Assembly: GCF_023544715.1 (NCBI RefSeq) | Contig: NZ_JAMJEZ010000008.1 | Coordinates: 1 to 64,000 of the forward strand | Direction of reading: 5' to 3' | Source of the DNA: Pseudomonas eutrophicaquae | GTDB lineage: Bacteria > Pseudomonadota > Gammaproteobacteria > Pseudomonadales > Pseudomonadaceae | DNA length: 64,000 nucleotides | In this document: one piece after another, positions 1 to 10,409 of the stretch | Position numbering within the stretch: the stretch's first letter is position 1 | Layout: each line of letters opens with the position of its first letter | Notes under the pieces: generated by a model | What the model was told of the DNA's origin: nothing | Databases searched by the model: none | Seen by the model: only the letters and a program-made list of their open reading frames with translations | Translations under genes and position numbers: made by a program

Positions 1-3000
1 CGGGGAGTACTTGGTGGATTTCTTCATGGCTCCATCCTCTCAAAGGTTGGAGCCTCCGGGAAACTCGGGGCGGTTCAGGTGGCACAGCACCGTGCATTCA
101 GTGCGTACGAAAGCAGGGTCCAATCGCTGCCAGGCATTGAACTGGGGCGCCTGAACGAAGGCGAAGACGAGATATGGTTGCGGCTAGAACGGCTCCACGA
201 GTCCCGCCCACCGAGTGTGGAAGAGCCTCTTTTGAGTCTGTGGATCAGCTTGAGTGCCTCTCCGGACATTTCGCCCCGTCTGCTTGATCAGGTTCTGCGC
301 GAAGACCTGATCGCAATAGTGATGCTGACAACCGAGGTTGAGCCTAATACGTCTGTTCCGGTCGAAACTGCCACCCAGGAAACTCCAGTCCCTGCGCAAA
401 TCGCGCTGAAAGAATATGAGCTGGCGGACATAGTGAATCGACAGCTGGAGACCTACCTCCGGGAGCAGTGGACGCCGTGGGCTGAGCAGGAGCGGCTGCG
501 GCGCAAGAGCATTGCGCTGTACTCGGAGCTGTTCCTGCTTGCGCAGGAAGTGCAGGGGAATTTGGGGGATACCAAGCTCGAACTCGTGTGGGGCCTAGCG
601 GTCGCTACCTGGCAGAATCCACAGGTTGGCAGAATCGAATATCCGCTGATCACAGTGGGTGTTGAGTTGAGTGTGAATGAAAAGACCATGGCCATTGAGA
701 TTCGGCCACGCACCAACGAACCACGCCTTGAAGTCGATGCGTACATGGCGGCCGATGTGTCTACAGTAGGGGCATGGAATACCAAGGCCAAGGAGTTCTT
801 TAAATCGAGCGAACTGCCGATTAGTCCGTTCGAACCATCCACATTCGAGCCTGTCACCAGGATGGCGTCCACGCTGCTTGATGCAGAAGGCGTCTATGTG
901 CCCGCCATGGCAAATCTGGAGGACCGGAGCGTACCCAAGGCCAGCGAACATCTTGCCGTGACTGACACTTGGGTGCTGTTCGCTCGCCCGCGCGACAGCA
1001 GTCTCTTTGTGAAAGACCTTGAGCGGTTCGAAGCGCGTATGCAGGACAGTCCGGAGCTGCCACCGGCGTTGAGCGCCATCCTCCATGAGCCGGCGGATGC
1101 CGTTGATGAAACGCCACTGCCAGCCTATCGCGGGCTGTCACCGGTTCCGAGCGGTAATGAGACTGGGCTGGTTAAGGAGTTGTACTTCCCGAAGCCTTAC
1201 AATGACGAGCAGGTGCAGATTATCCAGCGACTGGAAGCCAGCGACGGTGTTGTTGTTCAGGGTCCCCCCGGGACTGGCAAGACTCATACGATTGCCAACG
1301 TGATCTGCCATTACTTGGCCAATGGCAAGCGTGTGCTTGTCACCTCTATGAAAGATCCGGCGCTGGCGGTGCTGCGCGACAAAATACCGGAAGACATCCG
1401 CCCGTTGGCGATCAGTCTGCTGAGTAGCGAAGCTGACGGCATGAGGCAGTTCCAGTTCTCGATCGAGCGTATCGCGGCCGAGGTGCAGCGCATCGACCGG
1501 GCGGCCTACACCCTAGAGATCGGGCAGATTGATGGTGACATAGACCAGCATCACGCCCAGTTGGCGGCCATCGACTATCAGATTCGAGACTGGGCGGCAA
1601 AGAACCTGTCGGATATCCGGTTGGAAGAGGAAGTCATTCGCCCCATAGAGGCGGCCCAGGCCGTGGCCGGTCAGCAGGAGGCCCTGCAGTTGATTCCAGA
1701 CCGCCTCGGTATCGAAGCGGCGTTTCGCCCGCAATTCGATGCCCAGGATCTGCTGGCCCTGCGCGAAGCTCGCCAGCAAGTCGGTGAGGCTATCGCCTAT
1801 GTCGGTCAAAGGTTACCCACGCTGGAAACCTTTCCGGAAGTCCAGCATGTTCTGCAATCCCACCTGGATTTGGCAGACGAAGCGCAGCTGCGGCAGAAAG
1901 AGTCGGCCGGTGAAGTGCCGCGCCTGAATGGGGAGGGCACGGCCGTCCTTGAGCGCCTTAACAATGTGCTGGCGCGAGTCGCACAGTTGCGTGACATGCA
2001 GTCGAAGCTGGCGGACGAGGCGCACTCTTGGATTCCTAAGATGCAGGCTTGCCTGCGAACCGGCGAGACTGCAGATATCTTGGGCATGTTGCGCGAGCTG
2101 CTGCCCGCGTTCGAGGAGCTTTCCGGCGAGCGCAAGGATTTTGTCGCTCGGCCGGTAGAGGTGCCTTTCGAGTGCGTGGACGGCGACGAGATTGGGCGGG
2201 CCATCGTGAATCTGGCTGAAGGCCGACGGCCGTTCGGGATCGCTGGATGGCTCGGTAAATCGGCGCAGAAAGACAGGCTCGACAGTATTCGCATTCTGGG
2301 ATCCAAGCCGCAGTCGGCCGATGAGTGGGGCTTCGTGCTGCGCTTCCTGCGTTTCCAGGCGCGCTGCATTGTGCTGATCAAGCGCTGGAATGCCTTGGCG
2401 AGCGAATTGCCACTGCCGTCGTTTGCGATCCAGCCGCAGGCTTTGGTAGAGGCCGTGCGTGTGATCGATCTGTTCACGTTGCTTGAAGAGGCGATCATCT
2501 TGGCCAGGGAACTGGCCAGCGATCTGCAGGCGCTATTGCCGGGCTGGGCTGAAGCATGTCAGTTCGAGTCCGATCCGGTCGTCCAGGCACAGGCTGAACA
2601 GTACATTCGCCATCATCTGACCCGCTCACGCCTGGCCAACGCCTGGGCAATTAAAGAAAAACTGCATCACCAGCTCGAAGGGTGCGAGGGTGAGATTTCG
2701 GCGCGCCTGCGTGCCTTCATCAGTGAGTCCTTGGGCAATCCGGGCCTCACCAGACCCTCGTTCCAAGAGCGATGGACGCAGCTGCTCGACCAACTCCATC
2801 AGGTTCTGGCGCATCGCGATGCCTTGGGCACCATCGAGCGTGTCACCACGCAGATCAAGTCCTCGGGAGCCCCGCAGTGGGCCGCGCAATTGCGCCAAAC
2901 GCCGAGCGCAGTGCATGTCGATCCGCTTGTGCCGGGTAATGCACTGCAGCTTTGGCGGTTGCAGCGCTTGGCCTGCCACCTTGATGCCATCGACGGCCGT

Positions 3001-4602
3001 CACGAGCTGAAACGTCTATATGCTTTGCGCCAAGAGCATGAGCGCGATCTGGCGCGGCTATATCAGGACGCGGTGGTGAAACGCACCTGGCTGCGTCTTG
3101 CCGAGAATGCCACGCCTAAGGTCAAGGCGGCGCTCGAATCCTATCGCGCTGCCATTCGCCGGATCGGCAAGGGAACCGGCGTGAGGGCTGGGCGCTACCG
3201 CAAGGATGCACAGGAAGCTGCTGAAACCGCCAACACTGCCATTCCCTGTTGGATCATGCCGCATCACCGCGTTTCGGAAAGCCTGCCGGTCGAGTTCGGC
3301 CTTTTCGATCTGGTCATCATCGATGAGGCCTCTCAGTCGGATCTGACAGCTTTACCATCCCTGCTGCGGGCGAAGAAGGTGCTGATTGTCGGCGACGACA
3401 AACAGGTTTCCCCGGATGGGATCGGTTTGGAAGAAGAGCGGATGAAGGGGATGATCAACCTGTACTTAGGCAACCAGGTCGCCCTGTACCGCCCGCAGAT
3501 GACACCGGATCGCTCGATATACGATCTATTCAAGGTGGCCTTTGCCGAGAGCGCCGTCATGCTACGTGAGCATTTCCGATGTGTGGCCCCGATCATCGAG
3601 TATTCGCGACAGCAGTTCTACAAGGGCGAACTTAAGCCCCTGCGCCTGCCAACGTTATCCGAGCGGCTGGACCCACCACTGATCGATCTGCGTGTGCTTG
3701 ATGGCGTGAAGCAGGGCAAGGTGAACAAACCAGAAGCCCATGCAATCGTCGATGAAGTCCGCCGGATCGTCGAGGCACCGGAGATGGCCGGTCGCACCAT
3801 CGGCGTGGTGTCGCTGCTAGGTGCGGAGCAGGCGCGGCTAATCATGGAGTTGCTGTCCTTGGAGCTGGGGGAAGAGATCATTGCTCGCTTCCAGATCAAT
3901 TGCGGCGATGCCCGCACCTTTCAGGGCAAGGAGCGGGACATCATGTTCCTGTCGATGGTCTCCTCCCGGGGAGATGTGCATGCGCAGACCCGGGAGAACA
4001 TGCAGCAACGCTTCAACGTGGCAGCCTCGCGTGCCCGGGATCGCATGTACTTGGTGCGCAGTGTGGATCTTGACGACCTCAGTCAGGCTGACTCGCTACG
4101 GCGCGGTCTGATCCAGCATTTCGAAACGCCTTTCGCCCGTGACGAGGTGGAGGTGGCCGATCTTCGCGGACGCTGCGAGTCTGGCTTCGAGCGAGATCTA
4201 TACGATGTGCTGACCGAACGCGGCTACCGGGTGACGCCGCAGGTGGTCGTCGGCGCCTACCGCATCGACCTAGTGGTTGAAGGCGACAACGATGGGCGAT
4301 TGGCGATCGAATGCGACGGCGACCGTTATCATGGGCCGGATGTCTGGGATGCTGACATGCGTCGTCAGCGTATTCTGGAGCGAGCCGGCTGGCGGTTCTG
4401 GCGCTGCTTCGCCTCGGCCTATACCTTGCGACGACAGGCAGTGCTCCAAGACCTCTTCGACACACTGGAGTCTATGGGCATCGGCCCATCGCAAGGGCAG
4501 GATGCTGCACCTAGCATGCACGTCGAGCGCCGGAGCGTCTTCGGCTTTCCTTCCGCTAGGGAGCCCTACGATCTCATTGGCATGGCTGAAACTCAGACGT
4601 AG
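1..4602 (+). CDS. SF1 (UPF1/DNA2-like) helicase fused to a C-terminal PD-(D/E)xK/Vsr-like nuclease; 5' end may lie outside the window
   Basis: Numbered from a GTG at 79 the product has 1507 residues, but the frame is open back to base 1, so the true start may be upstream of the window. Helicase motifs are clear: Walker A GPPGTGKT at 395-402, Walker B DEASQ at 1082-1086, GDDKQ at 1105-1109, TFQGKE near 1280-1285 and RFNVAASRAR at 1311-1320. Between Walker A and B lie about 650 residues of mostly helical, poorly conserved sequence. The C-terminus has a restriction-like fold: E1371, D1397 and an IECDGDRYHG stretch with E1411 and D1413, as in Vsr/DUF559/MTES_1575-type domains. Such fusions act on nucleic acid with ATP hydrolysis; several large helicase-Vsr proteins have been reported as phage defence genes. 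A defence role here is inference. Codon use (ATA, TTA, CTA) is less G+C-biased than in neighbours, suggesting acquisition. Confidence 0.8.
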   Translation, partial: RGVLGGFLHGSILSKVGASGKLGAVQVAQHRAFSAYESRVQSLPGIELGRLNEGEDEIWLRLERLHESRPPSVEEPLLSLWISLSASPDISPRLLDQVLREDLIAIVMLTTEVEPNTSVPVETATQETPVPAQIALKEYELADIVNRQLETYLREQWTPWAEQERLRRKSIALYSELFLLAQEVQGNLGDTKLELVWGLAVATWQNPQVGRIEYPLITVGVELSVNEKTMAIEIRPRTNEPRLEVDAYMAADVSTVGAWNTKAKEFFKSSELPISPFEPSTFEPVTRMASTLLDAEGVYVPAMANLEDRSVPKASEHLAVTDTWVLFARPRDSSLFVKDLERFEARMQDSPELPPALSAILHEPADAVDETPLPAYRGLSPVPSGNETGLVKELYFPKPYNDEQVQIIQRLEASDGVVVQGPPGTGKTHTIANVICHYLANGKRVLVTSMKDPALAVLRDKIPEDIRPLAISLLSSEADGMRQFQFSIERIAAEVQRIDRAAYTLEIGQIDGDIDQHHAQLAAIDYQIRDWAAKNLSDIRLEEEVIRPIEAAQAVAGQQEALQLIPDRLGIEAAFRPQFDAQDLLALREARQQVGEAIAYVGQRLPTLETFPEVQHVLQSHLDLADEAQLRQKESAGEVPRLNGEGTAVLERLNNVLARVAQLRDMQSKLADEAHSWIPKMQACLRTGETADILGMLRELLPAFEELSGERKDFVARPVEVPFECVDGDEIGRAIVNLAEGRRPFGIAGWLGKSAQKDRLDSIRILGSKPQSADEWGFVLRFLRFQARCIVLIKRWNALASELPLPSFAIQPQALVEAVRVIDLFTLLEEAIILARELASDLQALLPGWAEACQFESDPVVQAQAEQYIRHHLTRSRLANAWAIKEKLHHQLEGCEGEISARLRAFISESLGNPGLTRPSFQERWTQLLDQLHQVLAHRDALGTIERVTTQIKSSGAPQWAAQLRQTPSAVHVDPLVPGNALQLWRLQRLACHLDAIDGRHELKRLYALRQEHERDLARLYQDAVVKRTWLRLAENATPKVKAALESYRAAIRRIGKGTGVRAGRYRKDAQEAAETANTAIPCWIMPHHRVSESLPVEFGLFDLVIIDEASQSDLTALPSLLRAKKVLIVGDDKQVSPDGIGLEEERMKGMINLYLGNQVALYRPQMTPDRSIYDLFKVAFAESAVMLREHFRCVAPIIEYSRQQFYKGELKPLRLPTLSERLDPPLIDLRVLDGVKQGKVNKPEAHAIVDEVRRIVEAPEMAGRTIGVVSLLGAEQARLIMELLSLELGEEIIARFQINCGDARTFQGKERDIMFLSMVSSRGDVHAQTRENMQQRFNVAASRARDRMYLVRSVDLDDLSQADSLRRGLIQHFETPFARDEVEVADLRGRCESGFERDLYDVLTERGYRVTPQVVVGAYRIDLVVEGDNDGRLAIECDGDRYHGPDVWDADMRRQRILERAGWRFWRCFASAYTLRRQAVLQDLFDTLESMGIGPSQGQDAAPSMHVERRSVFGFPSAREPYDLIGMAETQT

Positions 4603-4708
4603 TTGTTGGAGGACAGTCCCGTGGAAGCTCATTCCGGCGCCGTCTGAGCGGCAATAGTGGCGTGCTGTGCCTGCAGTCCTATTGAGCAGGTGTTACAGCA
4701 TCAACCCC

Positions 4709-5911
<1,203 letters not shown>

Positions 5912-5920
5912 CTAAATCGG

Positions 5921-5946
5921 TGTCCGGGATCAGTAGACCACTACAT
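5921..5946. repeat. IS3 right terminal inverted repeat
   Basis: Partner of the repeat at 4709-4734. It lies upstream of orfA, as expected for the end from which the transposase is transcribed. Confidence 0.9.
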
Positions 5947-6104
5947 CCCGAGTCTGCCGGTGTGGCGACAGGGCTGCATTGCTGTGTCTGCCAAGTGCTT
6001 GTCTGCCTGTGCCATGCGGTGGGTGATTGCCTCGGGGCCGGCTGTAGCTTTTGCCGCGATCCCCTAGGTATAGTCGCGTTTTTCCGGCGATATCCCTTCC
6101 CGTC

Positions 6105-7028
6105 ATGACTTCCCTGACTCCCCTGGCCAACCTGATCGAGCGCTTTCAGGCGCAGACGCCCATCCGCGCCAGTTCGCTGATCGTTACCGTGTATGGTGAC
6201 GCCATCGAGCCGCATGGCGGTGCGGTGTGGCTGGGCAGCCTGATCCAGCTGTTCGAGCCGATGGGCATCAACCAGCGGCTGATCCGCACCTCGGTGTTCC
6301 GTCTGACCAAGGACGGCTGGCTGAAGGCCGACAAGGTCGGCCGGCGCAGCTACTACAGCCTGACCGGCCCCGGCCGGCGGCGTTTCGAGAAGGCCTTCAA
6401 GCGCATCTACAGCAGCGCGATGCCGGCCTGGGACGGCACTTGGTGTCTGGCGGTGCTGTCCCAGCTGGAGGCCGACAAGCGCAAGCAGGTGCGCGAGGAG
6501 CTGGAGTGGCAGGGTTTTGCCGCCCTGGCGCCGACCGTGCTGGCCAGCCCGCGCTGTGACCGGGTCGATGTGACGGCCACCTTGCAGGAGCTGGAGGCGC
6601 TGGACGACACCATCCTGTTCGAGACCACCGCCCAGGAGGTGCTGGCCTCGCGGGCGCTGCGCCTGCAGGTGCGCGAGAGCTGGAAGATCGACGGCCTGGG
6701 CGCCCATTACCACGAGTTCATCCAGCTGTTTCGCCCGCTCTGGCAGGCGTTGCGCGAGCAGGCGTCGCTCGATCCGCAGGACTGCTTCCTCGCCCGCACC
6801 CTGCTGATCCACGAGTACCGCAAGCTGCTGCTGCGCGATCCACAGCTGCCCGACGAGCTGCTGCCCGGCGACTGGGAGGGCCGTGCGGCGCGCCAGCTGT
6901 GTCGCAACATCTACCGGCTGATCTACGCACCGGCCGAGCAGTGGCTTAATCAGGTGCTGGAAACCGCCGACGGACCGCTGCCGGAGGCGGGCGAGAGCTT
7001 CTACCAGCGCTTTGGCGGGCTGCGCTGA
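6105..7028 (+). CDS. paaX: PaaX-family transcriptional repressor, orphan copy
   Basis: The 307-residue protein matches PaaX: an N-terminal winged-helix region (about 15-100, ending in the RRSYYSLTGPGRRRF segment) and a C-terminal PaaX domain with the HEYRKLLLRDPQLPDELLPGDW block. In known cases PaaX represses phenylacetate catabolic genes and is released by phenylacetyl-CoA. I chose the ATG at 6105; an upstream ATG at 6051 in the same frame adds 18 residues that look non-coding. No paa catabolic gene lies in the window, so its targets are elsewhere. It converges with the importer operon only 16 bp downstream, and the IS3 element ends about 160 bp upstream. Confidence 0.88.
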   Translation: MTSLTPLANLIERFQAQTPIRASSLIVTVYGDAIEPHGGAVWLGSLIQLFEPMGINQRLIRTSVFRLTKDGWLKADKVGRRSYYSLTGPGRRRFEKAFKRIYSSAMPAWDGTWCLAVLSQLEADKRKQVREELEWQGFAALAPTVLASPRCDRVDVTATLQELEALDDTILFETTAQEVLASRALRLQVRESWKIDGLGAHYHEFIQLFRPLWQALREQASLDPQDCFLARTLLIHEYRKLLLRDPQLPDELLPGDWEGRAARQLCRNIYRLIYAPAEQWLNQVLETADGPLPEAGESFYQRFGGLR

Positions 7029-7044
7029 TACGAATCGCCGGGTC

Positions 7045-7830
7045 CTAGCGGCTCACCCAGCGCTGGCGCAGTACGCCGCTCAGGGCATCCACGCCCAGCA
7101 CCAGCAGCAGCATGGCGAGGATCACCGTGGCGGCCTGGGCTTCCTGGAACAGGCTCAGGCTCATGTAGAGCATCTGCCCAAGGCCTCCCGCGCCGACGAA
7201 GCCGAGCACGCTGGCCATGCGGATGTTGTTTTCCCAGCGATACAGCGAATAGGCCATCAGCTGCGGCCAGACGCCCGGCAGGGTGCCGTAGCAGAACGCC
7301 GCGATGCGCCCGCCCCCGGCCAGCCGGATCGCTTCGGCCGGTTCGGCCGGGGTGTTCTCCAGCGCCTCGGCAAACAACCGGCCGAGTACCCCGGCGGTGT
7401 GCAGGGCCAGCGCCAGGGTGCCGGCATTCGGGCCGAGCCCGGCAGCCAGCACCATCAAGGCCGCCCAGACCAGTTCGGGAATCGCCCGCAGCGCGTTGAG
7501 CAGCAGGCTCGCCGCCTGGCGGGCCAGTGCGCCGCAGCGCCCGCTGCCAGGCAGCGCGAGCAGCAGGCCGAGCAGCGCCGCCAGCAGGGTGCCGAGCGCC
7601 GACATGGCGAGGGTTTCCAGCGCGCCACGGCCGATGGCGCGCAGGTGCGCGGTGGAGAAGTCTGGACTCAGGAAGCGCCCGGCGTACTCGCCCATCAGCG
7701 CCAGGCCCTCGGCTCCGAACAGCCCGGCAAAATCCAGCTCCAAAAAGGCGAAGGACGCCACCACCGCCACGCCGATGAGCAGTAGCAGGAGCAGGCTGGC
7801 GGCGCGCTGGCGCAGCGACGGGGCAGGCAT
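7045..7830 (-). CDS. PhnE-type ABC transporter inner-membrane permease, second of two (putative selenium-oxyanion importer)
   Basis: The 261-residue protein has about six hydrophobic segments, starting with SLLLLLLIGVAVVASFAF, and the BPD permease coupling loop (EALENTPAEPAEAIRLAGGG) typical of PhnE proteins. It is the last gene of the phnD-phnC-phnE-phnE run. Its ATG shares a base with the stop of the preceding permease (TGATG), so the two are probably translationally coupled and form a heterodimeric channel. The substrate cannot be read from the sequence; the selenium genes upstream suggest selenate or selenite. Confidence 0.87.
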   Translation of the reverse strand: MPAPSLRQRAASLLLLLLIGVAVVASFAFLELDFAGLFGAEGLALMGEYAGRFLSPDFSTAHLRAIGRGALETLAMSALGTLLAALLGLLLALPGSGRCGALARQAASLLLNALRAIPELVWAALMVLAAGLGPNAGTLALALHTAGVLGRLFAEALENTPAEPAEAIRLAGGGRIAAFCYGTLPGVWPQLMAYSLYRWENNIRMASVLGFVGAGGLGQMLYMSLSLFQEAQAATVILAMLLLVLGVDALSGVLRQRWVSR

Positions 7831-8654
7831 CAGGTAAGCCTCGCGCGCAGCAGGCGACTGAGCTGGTCAGCGAGCAGCACCAAGAGCAGGAAGGTCAGCA
7901 GCATGCTGGCCACCTCGCCACCGGCGAACATGCGCATCGACAGGTCGATCTGCTGGCCAAGACCACCGGCGCCAACAAAGCCCATCACCACCGAGGCGCG
8001 GATCGCGCACTCCCAGCGGTACACGCTGTAGGAGAGCATCTCGGCGCTGGCGTTGGGCAGGATGCCGTAGGCGAAGGCCGCCAGCCGGCCGCTGCCGGCA
8101 CCGAGCAGGGCGCGCGCCGGGCGTTGATCGACCGATTCGAAGATTTCGGCATAGACCTTACCGAGCATGCCGCTATAGGTGATGGCGATCGCCAGCACCC
8201 CGGCGCTCGGGCCAAGGCCGACAGCGCGCACGAACAGCAGCGCCCAGACGATCTCCGGCACGCTGCGCAGGATGATCAGCAGGCCGCGCACCGGCCAGCG
8301 CAGCAGCCGTGCCCAAGGGGCTGGCACGCCGCCGCGGTGCAGCGCCGAGAGCGACAGGGCGCGGCTGGCCAGCAGCGCGGTAGGCACGGCGAGCAGCAGC
8401 GCCAGCGCCATGCCGGCGGTGGCGATGGCCAGGGTTTCCAGGGTGGCGCGAAGCAGCAGGGCGAGGAACTCGCCGTCGTGGGCGGGGGGCCAGAAGTCGG
8501 CGAGGAAGCCACCCATGGTCTGCAGGTTGCTGCGATCGAGCAGCACACCGGGGTTCAGCTCGCTGAGGGCAAGGCCGGGCCAGAGCAGCAGCACGGCGAG
8601 CATGCTCAGCAGCAGGCGCGGCAGGGCGGCGGGGTCACGGATTGGGGTATTCAT
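7830..8654 (-). CDS. PhnE-type ABC transporter inner-membrane permease, first of two (putative selenium-oxyanion importer)
   Basis: The protein is 274 residues with N-terminal membrane segment LLLSMLAVLLLWPGLALS and further helices. The ATP-ase contact loop EIFESVDQRPARALLGAGSG is present. It resembles its downstream neighbour in the C-terminal half (SYSVYRWECAIRASVVMGF against AYSLYRWENNIRMASVLGF), so the pair probably arose by duplication. The start ATG at 8654 overlaps the stop of the ATPase gene by one base. It forms the membrane channel with the neighbouring permease. Confidence 0.87.
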   Translation of the reverse strand: MNTPIRDPAALPRLLLSMLAVLLLWPGLALSELNPGVLLDRSNLQTMGGFLADFWPPAHDGEFLALLLRATLETLAIATAGMALALLLAVPTALLASRALSLSALHRGGVPAPWARLLRWPVRGLLIILRSVPEIVWALLFVRAVGLGPSAGVLAIAITYSGMLGKVYAEIFESVDQRPARALLGAGSGRLAAFAYGILPNASAEMLSYSVYRWECAIRASVVMGFVGAGGLGQQIDLSMRMFAGGEVASMLLTFLLLVLLADQLSRLLRARLT

Positions 8655-9457
8655 CAGCAGCGCGGGATCTGCAGCATGGGCGCGGCCGGCGCCACGGCGG
8701 GCGCTGGCGTCTGCAGCTGTTCGTTGGTGTAGAGGGCATCCAGCTCGGCGCGGCCGACTTCGCTGGCCGGGCGGTCGAAGGCGATGCGCCCGTCGCGCAC
8801 GCCGATGATGCGCTGGAAGTGGCCGAGGGCCAGCTCCACCGCATGCAGGCTGGCCAGCAGGGTGATGCCGCCCTCGGCCGCCTCGCGGTTGAGCAGCGCC
8901 AGGGTATGCCCGGCGAGTACCGGGTCCATCGCCGAGACCGGCTCGTCGGCGAGGATCAGCGCCGGCTCCTGGTAGAGCACCCGGGCGATGCCGACCCGTT
9001 GCAGCTGGCCGCCGGAGAGCTGGTCGCAGCGCGCAAACAGCTTGTCGGCCAGATCGAGGCGGGCCAGCGCATCGCGGGTGCCGTGGCGGTCCAGCGGGCA
9101 GACGAGGTTGAGCAGCGCCCGGCCCAGCGACCATTGACCGAGCCGGCCGGCGCCGACGGCGGTGATCACCCGCTGGCGCGGCGGCAGCGGCGGCGCCTGG
9201 TGGATCAGGCCGATGCGTGCGCGCAGGCGCTGGCGCGCACGCGGTGGCAGCGCCCAGGGCGTACTGCCGAGCAGCTCGAACTGGCCGCCGGTGGGACGCA
9301 GGGCGGTGGCCAGCAGGCGCAGCAGGGTGGTCTTGCCGGCGCCCGAAGGGCCGATGATCGCCACCCGCTCGCCGTGCGCGACGGCAAGGTCGATGTCGTG
9401 CAGGGCCGGTGCGCCGTTGGCGTGGGTCAGGCCCACGCCAGACAGGCGCAGGGTCAC
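8654..9457 (-). CDS. PhnC-type ABC transporter ATP-binding protein (putative selenium-oxyanion importer)
   Basis: This 267-residue ATPase has Walker A GPSGAGKT at 36-43, the signature LSGGQ at 147-151 and Walker B ILADE ending at E172. It powers uptake through the two PhnE-type permeases. The start is a GTG at 9457 that overlaps the stop of the binding-protein gene (GTGA); longer in-frame extensions run over that gene and are rejected. The C-terminal 20 residues are a Pro/Ala-rich tail. A phosphonate or phosphite role is possible by family, but no C-P lyase or phosphite genes are nearby. Confidence 0.88.
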   Translation of the reverse strand: MTLRLSGVGLTHANGAPALHDIDLAVAHGERVAIIGPSGAGKTTLLRLLATALRPTGGQFELLGSTPWALPPRARQRLRARIGLIHQAPPLPPRQRVITAVGAGRLGQWSLGRALLNLVCPLDRHGTRDALARLDLADKLFARCDQLSGGQLQRVGIARVLYQEPALILADEPVSAMDPVLAGHTLALLNREAAEGGITLLASLHAVELALGHFQRIIGVRDGRIAFDRPASEVGRAELDALYTNEQLQTPAPAVAPAAPMLQIPRC

Positions 9458-10305
9458 TTCAGCAGACCCGCCGAACGGGCGGCTTCCTCGATGCTGGCGT
9501 AGTTTTCCGCACGGGTCTCGATGAAGCGGCTGGCAGCCTGCAGGTCGAGGATCGCCTTGTGCTCCGGGTTGGCCGGATCGAGGGCCAGGAAGGCGGCCTG
9601 GATCTTCGCACTCAGCCCGGCGTCGAGGCCGCCGCGCACCGTCCAGTTGTAGTCGTAGTAGGTGGGGGTGGTGGCGAAGACCTTGACCTTGTCGGTATCG
9701 ACCTTGCCGGCGGCGACCAGCTTGTCCCACACCGAGGCGTTGAGCACGCCGGCATCGGCCTTGCCGGCCTGCACCCAGGCGGCGGTGGCGTCATGGGCGC
9801 CGGAGTAGGCCACGCGGCTGAAGAATTCCTCGGGCTTGATGCCGTCCTTGAGCATGAAGAAGCGCGGCATCAGGCTGCCGGACGTGGACGACACCGAGCC
9901 GAAGGCGAAGGTCTTGCCCTTGAGGTCAGCCAGCGATTTCACTGCCGGATCGGCGCTGATGAACTTGCTGGTGAACACTTCGTCCTGCTCGCGCTGCACC
10001 AGCGGGCGGGCCTCGGCGTCCTTGAGGTGCAGCTGGACGAAGGTGAAGCCGCCCAGCCAGGCCAGGTCGATGCGGTCGCTGGCCATCGACTCGACCACGG
10101 CGGCGTAGTCGGAAACCGGCACGAACTTCACTTCCATGCCCAGTTGCTGCTCCAGGTAGGCACCCAGCGGCTTGAACTTGCGCAGCAGTTCGGTCGGCGC
10201 CTCGTCGGGGATCGCCGAGACGCGCAGCACGTCGGCGGCCTGGGCCATGAGGGCGGACAGGGACAGGGCGACGCCGGCAGCGACGGCCAGGGTTTTCTTG
10301 AGCAT
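9454..10305 (-). CDS. PhnD-like periplasmic binding protein, putative selenate/selenium-oxyanion ABC transporter
   Basis: The 283-residue protein has a Sec signal peptide (cleavage probably after LMAQA, near residue 23) and the PhnD fold: [18 protein letters not shown] near the start and [16 protein letters not shown] in the middle. Such proteins bind oxyanions (phosphonate, phosphite) in the periplasm. A PhnD subgroup found beside selD and the tRNA selenouridine synthase gene is named in protein family databases as a putative selenate transporter component. That naming is from memory, and this gene has that context. It starts the importer operon, with a promoter-like sequence about 55-80 bp upstream. 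Confidence 0.82.
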   Translation of the reverse strand: MLKKTLAVAAGVALSLSALMAQAADVLRVSAIPDEAPTELLRKFKPLGAYLEQQLGMEVKFVPVSDYAAVVESMASDRIDLAWLGGFTFVQLHLKDAEARPLVQREQDEVFTSKFISADPAVKSLADLKGKTFAFGSVSSTSGSLMPRFFMLKDGIKPEEFFSRVAYSGAHDATAAWVQAGKADAGVLNASVWDKLVAAGKVDTDKVKVFATTPTYYDYNWTVRGGLDAGLSAKIQAAFLALDPANPEHKAILDLQAASRFIETRAENYASIEEAARSAGLLK

Positions 10306-10358
10306 GGGGTTTCTCCGGTTCAATGGCGGAAAAAAGGGGAAGTCGTGTGCGGGAGCGG

Positions 10359-10387
10359 AGTATAGAGAGGTCGCGGCGGCACACCAA
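10359..10387 (-). promoter_or_regulatory. Probable sigma70 promoter for the importer operon
   Basis: On the minus strand TTGGTG (10387-10382) and TATACT (10364-10359) are 17 bp apart, upstream of the PhnD-like gene. The -35 box lies at the edge of the inverted repeat at 10372-10405. Confidence 0.55.
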
Positions 10388-10405
10388 GGCTGGCGTGCCG
10401 CCGCG
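10372..10405. repeat. Perfect 11-bp inverted repeat between mnmH and the importer genes
   Basis: CGCGGCGGCAC (10372-10382) is repeated exactly in inverted form at 10395-10405 with a 12-base centre. It begins five bases after the mnmH stop, so it could be an RNA hairpin that ends or attenuates the selD-mnmH message, although no U-run follows. It also embraces the -35 box of the importer promoter, so it could be an operator. Confidence 0.7.
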
Positions 10406-10409
10406 CCCC

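Noticed and set aside
7045-10305. Phosphonate utilisation operon
   Set aside because: The family fits, but there is no C-P lyase, phosphonatase or phosphite dehydrogenase nearby, while selD and mnmH are directly upstream.
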